Shown piece by piece: positions 27,501 through 39,500 of a stretch of DNA of 64,000 nucleotides (its first letter is position 1; each line of letters opens with the position of its first letter). Below the pieces are notes generated by a model, which saw only the letters and a list, made by a program, of their open reading frames with translations, had not been told where the DNA came from and did not search any database. Position numbers and translations under genes: made by a program. Source of the DNA: Rotaria sp. Silwood1 (taxonomy: Eukaryota; Rotifera; Eurotatoria; Philodinida; Philodinidae); assembly GCA_905250075.1 (NCBI GenBank), contig CAJNOP010000026.1, positions 1,472,419 to 1,536,418 of the forward strand. Direction: 5' to 3'.

Positions 27501-30500
27501 TTGTATTTGTCTACGTGTTGTTATTTTTTCTATACCCGCAATAAAGATAAAATTTCATTTCAAGTAAATCAACATGAGATGATGTTTTCTTTTTTCGTTC
27601 AATAAAAAGCCAAAATGATGGTTTTATATAATCATCAAGTTCATCTTCTATAGATTTTCTTTCTTCATCATCATCCATTAATGAACCATCAGAAACTGAA
27701 CTATCTTCCATAGTAGCTGATGATTGATCATCATTTGAAGTAACTGATAAAGCTTTATTAAAATATCAAAAAGAAATAAAATTAATTTTTATTCTTATTA
27801 TTGAATCAAATCTAACCTGGTTTACGCTTTGGATTAATTTCATTCAAAGTTTGTTGACTTGGTTCGAGTAAGACAAAATAATTTCCACATTTTGTTAGCA
27901 TATATTTTTCTCGAATACGAATATTTCTTAATTCCTAATTTTAGTAAACAATCAAAAAAAAGTTTTTTTTTTTTTTCTTATTTATTATAAAGAATTTTAC
28001 ATCAAGAAATGGATCAATCGACTTATCAATACCAAGTACAAACATAAGATCAATTGAACGACAAAGACAATTTGATTTATTAATATTAACTGAACTTTGA
28101 ACATGTTCAATAACATTTTCAATTAATTTTTTATCGAGTGTACGACGAGTAAAATATGTTGAAAGTTGTTCATCACGTAAAAGCCATTCGATCTAAAATT
28201 CAATTTTTTTTTTTTTGTAAATCAATTAGAAAAATAATTTGATCTTCTGAGAATGAAGTTTTAACTAAATTTATTTAAATACAATCGAGATTAATAAGAA
28301 AAGTTAACTTTTCTAGGAGATTATATAAACGAATTCACTTTTGTTTTCTATAGATAAATATTTATATAAATTTCTTTTCAGATAAATCTTACTTTATCAG
28401 GTAGACTATCAGTACTGTGTAACCTGGTTCCTTTTTTTTGAATGATAATTAATTTAGTAAAATTTTCAATACAATGCTTTGCTTGCTCCCTTTAAATCAT
28501 CCTTAACATTATAGGACGATTTTCGAGTTCCAATATTGTATAAATAAAGTTCTTTATCAAAATAGAAGACTTGTCATTATCTCCTATCTTCAGCTAAGAG
28601 ATTATGCTGAATCTTATACTTGCACAACGAACAAATCTCATTAAAAATCTTATTTGTGCAAAAAACTGAAGTCGAAACTTCAAGATCAAAGTTTGAAAGT
28701 GTTACGAATTATTTTAGTCTTTTTCAAACCTCAAGAGAACATATCCAATGAGCTAAGATTCACCTTTTAAATGATTTGTCACTTAGAAAAACTCTTGCGT
28801 AAATTAATCATAAGTTTTATGGTGATTTTATGAGTCAAAACCGGTTAAACATATTATGTAATCTACTGTAAATTATTGTACAAACCAACTGCATAGATTT
28901 TTTTTGAATGTAATGCTCTTCGCCGAAAACAAGATTGTCGAAAACTCACATCGCCGACTCGACGTGGAAATTCACCGTAAATTTCCACGTCGAGTCGGCG
29001 ATGTGAGTTTTCGACGATCTTGTTTTCGGCGAAGAGCATACTTACCTTTTTTTTTCTCAATTAACATTCTTAACTCTATAAAAAGATTCTTTGACTATCT
29101 TTGAACGAAACATAACTATAATACACTTCTCACTATATAAATACTAGTCTATTAAAACCATTTGTTTCACTAAATTTAATCAATCAATTAAATTTTATTA
29201 TTACAAACCTCTCGTCGACATGAAGAAATCGCACGTCTTTGTGCATCAGATAATCGAAGTTTATCCAAAGGATGTCTATTTAAATATTTCATAATATAAA
29301 TAAAATATTTCTATGTTTTGGTTTTTAATCTTTAAATAACTCACTTATTTAATTCTCCACCCATAGTTGTGCCAGTACAAGTACTGGTATTATCAATAGC
29401 CTCAATAGCACTTAATTCTTGAAATCGTTTTGCTGATAAATATGCATTATTAAATGTTGGTGTATTTGTTGTGATACCACCCATATTAGTACCTTGTGAA
29501 TCAACATCTTCACGTCCAAATGTTAAACAAATTAAACCAAATGAAACACGTAAACTATCATCATCGAGATTTGTTTCACATTCATTTGTAACTAAATTAC
29601 CTTGAAAACGAAAAAAGAAAAAAAATAAAATAAAATAAAATCAATTAAATACATATGTTAGATTTATTTTTCTTACTTATACATAGTGGAATAGTTTTAA
29701 CTTGTGTATTACAATCAAAATCTTTTGTAACTAATCGACAATCAAAAAGAATAAATAATGGCAAAATTTCACCTCGTACACATAAATCTCTTGAACGAGT
29801 TGATAATGAACTTGACGATACATCTGAACGACGACGATTTGTTGTTAATTGTAATTCTGGATCTTCATCATCATTATTATCATGTATATGAACAGTTCCA
29901 TTACTATCTCGATCATCGTCATCATCATCAATTTCATGATCATATCCATTTGTTTCATCAAATTGGTATGGTCCTGATGTTGATTGTAATTCATTATTAT
30001 TATTGTTATTATTATTATTATTATTTGTACTATTATTATTATTGTTGTTGTTGCTGCTGCTGTTATTATGTGTTAAACGATCTTCTAGTTCAATTGAATT
30101 ACGACTTTGTCGAAAACGTTCTTCATCAGTACAATAATAAAAATAATCCGAATCAGGTGATACACGATGAAAAAATTTATTAATTATTTCAAGAAATTTT
30201 GCATTTAAATAAGAATTGATATGTTTTGTTGTTGGTTCACAAAGAGTATCAAGTTCTAATAATCTGTAAAAAAAATAAAATAAAAAGTATTCTTATTTTT
30301 TTTCAAAATTAAACATTTTTTTTTTTATTTGTTTTACTTTTCTTCATTATTTGATAAATGTGAACACATTGCTCTAAGAAATGGTGTCAAATCAATATCT
30401 TCATAATGTTCTTGATAGATTGTATTTAATGCATAGTCAACATCTGAACGATTTGTTGTTAAATCAAGTAAACAATTTTTATAAAATGCTAAAAAGAAAA

Positions 30501-33500
30501 AGATGAATATAATTTAATAACAAAAAATTTTTACCTGTTGCAAAAGCATAATCAAGTGAATCACGCATATCTTCAATTAATTTTTCAGGAGGAAATGCTA
30601 TATCATCGTCATGTCGACGAGAATTATCTAATAATAAGAAATATTGATTAATTTGTTATTTGAAACTCATTGAAGACGCAATAGAACAGAGTTTTTAATT
30701 AATATGATACTTATAAAGCATATTTTTCATTGAATATAAAGAAATATCTAAATATTCGTATCGACATAAGTTTCTTATTAAACAATTACTACATTTTATA
30801 TAAAATGTTAGATGAGTTTTTCGTAATAATACATTCTATATTAAGTTTTCGTCGATGAACTACAACGGCAAGATTTCTAAAAAGCCGAAGATGAAATAGT
30901 ATGTAGATCTTAGAAGACTTTGATAGAGCTATATTTTCACAATGTCGCTTTAAAGAGCACAAAAATTGGAAGAAAATGAGAGAGCGCTTCATTTCTTAAA
31001 AATTTAAAAGTATGCCAAAAATCATAAAACGACTGAAATTGACTAAACAATATCGTTTCTCAGTTTTTTACGACGTTTTTAACATTTTAAGGATAATTCG
31101 TAAAAAATACGGCGACCCCTTTATTTTGTTTAGACTTTTGTGCTTTTTAGAATAGCATTATTGAAATATAGGTCTGAAAAATTCTTTTACAAATTTTGCG
31201 ATCGTAGTTTATCAACAAAATCTTAGTATAAAAAACTTTATTGGTTATTAAAATCACTATCTGGATTTGTCCTAATTCCATAATATATTGTTGTTTAGCT
31301 TTTTTTGCTACTTTAGTCTCTATGAAACTGATAAGAGTAAATTTTGATCTTTTATTTGGCACTAGCCATTTAACTATAGTATCCTATGCGAATTTCATTT
31401 TTTTTATTAGGCGCAAAGTGTAAAAATAAATTCTAATTTTCGTTTACATTAAGAAAACATAGTACGTACTCGCTTTATTTTTTAACTAGATAAAATATTT
31501 ATTTTCATTTATTCATATGGTTATATATCCACGAATGATTTATTCTGTATTGACATCGAAACGTAATTTTCGAAAGAATTTTTATAAACAAATGAATTAG
31601 CTTTTTAAAAATTTTCGAAATAATCAAGTTCAAGAGACAACTGTTGTTCATCTATCTATCACAGAAAGTACACATGCTCAAAAAAAAACCTTCATTCTTG
31701 TTCATTTGAACATCACATATTTATAGCTTATATGTCACCTATGAACTAAGTTACATTCGAAGATTTACCTAATACATATACATTGACTAAATGATTTTTA
31801 ATGTATAATAAAATATAAATATGATATTTGAAATATTGTGTATAGAGAAAAAAAAACTTGCATCTTACAGAAATATTTGTTCTTTTTTGTTGATTCAAAC
31901 CTGTTTATTCAGTGTATACATTGGTTAGATAAATGACTAGTAATAAATAGAAGTCAAAAAAAACATGTATCAGTTTCTTCTATAGTATTATTTTATATAA
32001 AATATATTCATTGTTTAATTATTTTGTTTTTCTCGTTTTAAATAAAACTCAAATGGAAAATGTTTTAATAACAAAAAAAATAGTAGACAAATTTAGTTGA
32101 AAATTTACTTAAGCTAATTAAACTAATTTCTAGATCTTGTTTGCCTTTCTAGACGATCTATGTTTAGATTACTATTAAAAATGAGATCTAATGTATATAT
32201 TTCTAGTTGTACCTCGTTTTCGAGGTTTTAAATTTGGTAATACTGTTGTAGTTGTCGTTGTTGTTCCATTTGTTGATTCATTATCATCTTTAGTATAATC
32301 AATATAAGTATCACACCAAAGATTTCTCGATTGTTGTTCATTAGATGATAGTAATGATGATGCTAAACGTAATTTATTACAACCATATAAAAATATTGGA
32401 ATATGCCATTGATGTTCAAAGATTTTTTTCAAAGCATCACGTGATAACATTTCTTGCGGTGATGGTGGAATAATGTGAAATGAAGGTGGAACTTGAAGAC
32501 CATGATGATGAGGATGAAGGTGAGGATGAGGATGAGAATGAGAATGAGAATGAGGATGAGGATGGGGATGAATAGATGGTGATACAACAGCTGATGCTGA
32601 ATAACGACGATGTAATGGATCAATATGTGATCCGTTATTGGTATCAACTGTTAGTGGAGAATATATACGACGATAACCTGTAGTTGTTGGTTGAGAAGAT
32701 GCGTGATGAAAATTTTGAGATAGAATATGACTTATAGGAATTGGTGATGAAGACGGTGTAGTTCTATCATTGGTCAATGATGAATGTGTACCATGAGGTA
32801 CTACTAAATCAGCTGACGTAAATGTATCTCGACGTGCACGACGTCGTTGAGCATTTTTACCTAAAAGAGCAAAATATTAGTTTTATAAAAATGTAATTCG
32901 AAACTTTTTTATGACTAATCCAAGAGTCTCTAATATGATATAATTGAGAAGTTTAAAGTATACATGAAAACAAGTTTTATCAATATTGATTGTTATTGAA
33001 GAAAATGGCATTGAGAAAAATGATTGAGTAACAAACAAATAACATGATTTTGTTGTGCTTCTATTCACTTCAAAATGTGTAGACATCTTTACAATGCAAG
33101 ATAAAAATGTGAAGGTTAAGCTTTTGTTATACTTTGAATTGTGAATGAAAAAAAACTTTTTCTAACCCTTACGTTACCGTAGGAAGCTTTTATGTCACTC
33201 TTTCTTAATCCTACACTAGTTGAAAGACTCGAAAAATGACAAATATGGTTAGAGAATGTGTCGGATAAGCTTTTTTTCGCACTCTATACCTTAGCTGAGA
33301 GAAATTGTTTAACCCCCCTACCCTGTTGAGTAGGGTAAAACTTTTCATTTCTAATACAAGAGTACAAATACGTCTTTCTCGAGAAATGAAAATTATCCAA
33401 TCATATCAATGATTTACTAGATAACTTAATACTGCTCGAATGTATTTCCTATATTGAACTAATTAGTAATGATGATTTCATTTTTCACTAACTTGTTTGA

Positions 33501-36500
33501 TCTTCATTAGCTTGATTCTGTGATTTATCCATTGTGGACAATAATGATAATGATTCCAGATTCTGTTCAATGGCATCCATTAAACCATCCATAACAAAAC
33601 GACAATCATCATAAATAGGCATTCCTTGATCAATATGATTCATTGAATAATGAGCAATAAGATCATGCATAAGTATATTTAAATCAGTATTTAATAAAAG
33701 TAAATCACGTTCACTTTTTGGTAATAATATCATATAAACATATTCATCACTTTCAGCACAAACAAGAAAATCCCAATGTGGAAATAACATATCAGTAAGA
33801 TAATGTTCAAGATCAGTTAATACTTTAGTTGTTTGTTGTTGTTGTTGATTATAATTTAATAAATAAAGTAAATATGGATTTGATTTTAAAGTATTTAAAC
33901 CAATTGGTAAACGATGTGTTTTTGAATGATTTGATCGTGATATTAATATACGTGTAAATGCATTATTATTATCATTAAGTTCAGTAAATAATTGTGGTTT
34001 AATTTCATATGTTTTTGAACAAAGACGTTCACGAAGTACACTAAGTAATGTTGAATTAAGACTTGGTGATACAAGTGAACCATTATTATTGATATAATCA
34101 TGTTTTATTTTAAAATAATCTAAATAAAAGAAAAAATAAATATGTTTAATAATTTTTCTTTTGTTTCGTTTGTTTACCATCAATAAAAGCAGAAAAATCA
34201 AAATGAGTTTGATGTGAACGACGTATAAGATTAATTGTATCTTGAATAAATGGTACTCGAATTACATCAGATGTTAATGCTCGTGGTGCACGTAATACAG
34301 GTCTATTTTAAACAAAAAATAGCAAATGTATTTCATTAATAAAAAACAAAACAAAAATCTACTTTGTCAAAGATAAACTTCGTTCTTGTAAATATTTGAC
34401 GAAATAGAATGAAACAAGTGTATTGAAACATTCTCGATCAACTTCACCGATCTAAATATTTCATAGATAAATTTACTTGAATATTAAGAAATCGTATCTC
34501 TAATAAAATTCATAATGACACTTCAATCATTGTTTTTTTTTTTTGATCTATCAAATTTCTTATGCTGATAAAATGATGTCTGAAGTGTATGGAACTAGAT
34601 TATATCAATCAAAATAATTGTTAGTATTTTTGTTTTTACTATGAACAACAATGAAAGAGACATATGCCCATTTAGAATAATTTAACTTAGATTAGAATAT
34701 TTTGCATATGAAAACAATGATTTGAAAAATGAAACTTCAATAAGATTTAAGACAGATAATATTCTTTTATTGGATCATTTTCTTTACGTATTTGGATAGA
34801 ATATCCTTTCAATTATCTATCAATAGTAGTACATCAGACAAATAAAAGTATCTTGAAATAAATCAAAATTCAATTTTATTTTCTATTAATAGAAGTATTA
34901 GTGAATAATTCTTACTTATTAAGATTAATGAAAAAATTTTCATTACGACAATTGATTTTATAAACTAAGAGAATCCATCAAAATATACAATTCCGTAATA
35001 TTTATAAATTATTTATTTTTTTTTGTTACAAAACAAAAAAGAAAAACTTCGAAATTAAGTTCTATTAAAAAATTAAAACGAAACAATTTTTTCAATTGAA
35101 TTCTGTATTTTTTTCGTTTGATTCTATTGATATATATATATATACATATATAGATAAACGAATCTTTTTGATATGAAATGATACTAAAATAAAATTGATT
35201 GATATAAATCTTTGAATCATGATAATAGAAGCCATAAATATGTATTGCTCTTCATTTGTCAGAATGATGAAGCCATTAATATATTGACTAAAGAACAGTC
35301 GTTTACTTGTGCATAGTCATCATTACAATTCATCATCATCATCATCATCATTATGATTATCATCATCAATAAAAATAAGAAAAAGATGATATGAACGACT
35401 ACAAAGAAGTGGAGGAGTTGAATCTCACCAATTGCTGGTGTTCAGGGTGAGACGAACTGCTCCACTTAGTCGAGTCGAGTACGCAAATAGAGGAAAAAAA
35501 CATAATTGTAAATATAATATAGCAAAAAAAAACAACATTGGAAGCCTAAAAAAACAACAAATGGGTCGATTCGCACGCGATAAGGTTTGCTCTATTCGAT
35601 CATTATTATGATCAAGCTCAAACTTACGAACGAACGGCTGTTGTTCTCACTCAAGAACGTGAAGAGTAATCAGAAAAAAAAAAAGAAGAAGAGAGAACAA
35701 GGAAGAGTCGTAACATAGATTGCCGCCTTCATTTACCACTTTTTTCTTCGTTTTTTTTTTTCGTTCGTCTGGATGTGCTTTTGTTTTCTCCCTGAACTTT
35801 ACAGCTGTTGATAATCTGTTCGTGTGTATGTATGCTCGCGTAAAACGTGCTCTGTAGCGAAATTTGACTACACATATAACACGAAGAACGATGAGGGAAT
35901 TTCGAGTGGAGCGTGCAAGAAACTCAATCTGAGCTCGATTCTTTCTCTCTTTCTTTTTCTTGTTCGTTTTCGATCATCGAAGGAGGGAAAGTAAAGACAA
36001 ATTGTGCGTATAACATAAAAAAATATATATATATACATCGTCAATATAAAATTAGAATTTGATTTACTATTACTCCTCCCTGAACAATGTCATGATAAGA
36101 AAGAGACTGTCTATTATACTTGATGCTTTGAAAACGAATGGAAGAATAAGATAAAGAAACAAGAATGATTCTAATTGAAAAAAAAAGGCAATGATATAAG
36201 GGAAAAAACAACGAAGTATTAAAAACTGATTGAGTTTGAATTGTACTTGAGCTCTCGGCTTAGTTTTAAAGGTCATATAATATAACAAAGAATATGAGAC
36301 TTACAATATATATATATATAAATACGTATATACATATGTATATAAAGAATAATTGATGATGATGACTAGTGACTTATTGATATGAGCTGGAAGAATATAG
36401 ATCTGGCATCAGAAGACATCTATGCGAAATCCATCTTCCAGCTCATATACAATTAAGTGAAAATGAAAATTTTTCTATTTATAATGTTGTAGCATGTTTG

Positions 36501-39500
36501 ACGAATAAGAAAAAAATGAATATATGAAAATTTGCTTGTTGTAAACTGCTCATTTTATATACGAAACAAAAAGAGATGATAAGAGAGAAAAAAACGCGAG
36601 AGTCAAATATATTCGACGGGTATGCGTATTGGTCGAAAAATTCTTCTTCGCGTTTTTTTTAGTTAATGCAAACATTGTTATCCGTTTTCGTTATGTTGAC
36701 ATATGTTTAAAGACAAAAAAAGAGAGAAACTTTGACGACAAATGTCTTATCCAAGAAACGAAAGATAAAAGTCGAAATTCAAGTGTTTCTATGCTTACAA
36801 ACAGGTACCTTTTATCCCAAGGAGAAGAGAGCTCAAAGATAATGATGATAATGATGATGATGATGATGATGATGATGAAATGAAAGGAACCGACATAGTT
36901 AGTAGATGAATTCAGAAAATTTCTTTGCTAAAATCAAACTTTCGATAAGAAGAATATATGGTTATGAAATCCGCTTATTTTTCAATAATCAACGATTGAT
37001 ATGTACTATCTTTAATGTTTGATATTTTATAGAAGTGAAAAAATTTCTCACATACGTAAGAGATAAACATGTATATTATTGTTTATTCACTTCCATTAAT
37101 GAGTTAAGATGAAAAATATTTAGTTACATCATATTAACTTTAGACTTTGTATATAGATGAGTCAAAAAATGATAATCATTTTGTTTTTATATTCTTTTGT
37201 TTTTTTTTCAAGTACTTTAATTTTTCATATCTATCTACTGTTTGTATTAAGTAAACATACATATACTTGTCGTTTGTAGGTTGTTTTAAACTACTATACA
37301 AAAGAAATGATGATTGACATGTTCATACTCGAGATTATTAAGAAAAGAAATAGTTATATTTTTGTTTTCTATTGAAAAATGATCTATGAACTAACCTTAT
37401 CAACAATTTGTTTGTAAGTGCATTGATTAAGAAATTCAAGTTCAGGACAATTAGTATCAACAAAACCATCTTGTGGTTCAACCCAACATTGAGTTAGAAA
37501 ATAATAACATGTTGGTTGATCACAATAAATACTTGATGAACGTCGTAATGACATTGAACGATTTTCATGTGAATGATTTCTAATAGAGATAAGAAAAGAA
37601 CTTTGTTAATGATCAAATGTTATAGAAATGACTCAAAATATTCTTACGTATCATTTAAACGACCACATTCAACTGGATAAATTCTATATTGTACAAGACA
37701 TGTTCGTGCTCTTTCATCAGGATAGAAATTAATATCGGAATTTAATCGAAATATATCTTTTGAGTATTCTTCTTTTGGTGTCTGAAAAAAAAAATTACTT
37801 TCCATAAATAAAAAAAGACAAATTCATCATTATATACAAATGCATACATTCATTTTAACTTCAAGAACAAGATTATGAATATTATTATGTGTTGCTACAA
37901 AGTGAAAACCTTCTTGAAGTCGTCGTCTAAATATATAAAAATAATTTATTTAAAAAACAATATAATTGATTTTATATCTAACCTTATAAATGTATCAAGA
38001 ATAATATCTGCTATACGTTTAGGAATATTTGATGAATGTTTGATACTTTCAAATGAACGTACAAATGTACGTATATAAAAAAATTTTGATAATGCTTGTC
38101 GTTTTGAATCTAATTCTGTTCGATGTTTATGTTGTATATCATCATCATCAAGTTTTGGAATACCAAGTGATTCATATGGAAATGGATCTGGTCTGAAGAA
38201 AAAAAACATGTTTTATTTTTTGTAAATAATTCTCTTAATTGATTTCAAGAAGAAAATTACTTAAGCATTAATCGTTCAATATTTTTATTTAAAACAACAC
38301 AACATGGTGTTGTATTTCGTGGATGAATTGAAAGTGTTGACGATGTTAAGGATCGTTGATTATTATTATTACTACTACTACTATTATTAGATGAAAGAGG
38401 TGTTGATGTTTGTTGTTTACGATTATTTTCATTAGGATTTCCAGATTTCATTCGTGAACGTGGACGAAGACGAATAAGATTAGAACGAAAATCTTCCATT
38501 ATCTAAAGAAATAAAATTTCAAAAAAAAGAAAACTGTCAAATACATTATTTTTTTTAAATATTTTACTCTATGCCGTTCAACAGTTGTTGCTTTTGCTTG
38601 AAAAGCAAATTTAAGATAGAGTAACGGAGGTTGTCCCATAATACGTAACAACATAAAACTATATGGAATACCTTCACTATTATCATGTATAAGAAATTTA
38701 ATATAAGCTTGACCGTCAAGAAGAACAAAAGAAAAATATTCAGATAAAAATGATTCGAAATCATTTTTAGCTATACGACATGAAACTGTCGAATGTTGTT
38801 GATTATGTGATTGTGATAAATGATTATTCATAAGAAATAATGAATTTGAAAGTGGATCATTTACTAAGATCATTGTTAAATTATGTGTATACATAAAACG
38901 TTGCCTATAGAAATAAAAAAAAAAGAAGATAAGTAAAATAAGATATATTTTTTTGTACCATAATGATCCGTCAAGTATAACGATCGGACGCCAAAAATCA
39001 GCAAATGTTTGAAGATCTGTATCTCTAGAATAGAAAAAAATTTTTTTTTTAGCATTACATAACGATTAAAAACAAGATCAAGAATGTTTGTCATTTGACT
39101 TATTCGAACTTCTAACAAGATTACATGCGAATATTTGTTATTTGATATGAATGAAAATTATTTTACTATTTTTAATTTTATGTTCAATTATAATAAGTAT
39201 TAGTCTAATCAATCTTAAAAATGTTTGTGTTGATAGATTTGATAAATTTCAATTAGGTTTATACCAATGCCAGTCGCTCTTGGAACTGGTGTATCCATAA
39301 TTTTAATAGATTGATTCATTATTTAAAGTTTCTAATTTTCTAAAGACTTACTTAACATTTAAAAGTGTTTGTTGTAAATCATTTTGTGTCAGATAAAAAA
39401 TAGATTTTCCACGTTTAATTGTTTCAGGTACACGATAATAAGATGGATCTCGAGCAAAAGTATTAATTAGTGTTAAATGTCGATCAGCTACTGAGACACT

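Noticed and set aside
28863-29104. Two open frames with nearly the same peptide on opposite strands
   Set aside because: The similarity arises because the DNA is a palindrome (28913-29039); there is no reason to think either is translated.
29758-30183. Plus-strand frame with long Tyr and Cys runs
   Set aside because: Antisense of a low-complexity SZT2 exon.
36840-36880. ATG-rich run giving a poly-Met frame
   Set aside because: A simple GAT/ATG trinucleotide repeat in an SZT2 intron; not coding.
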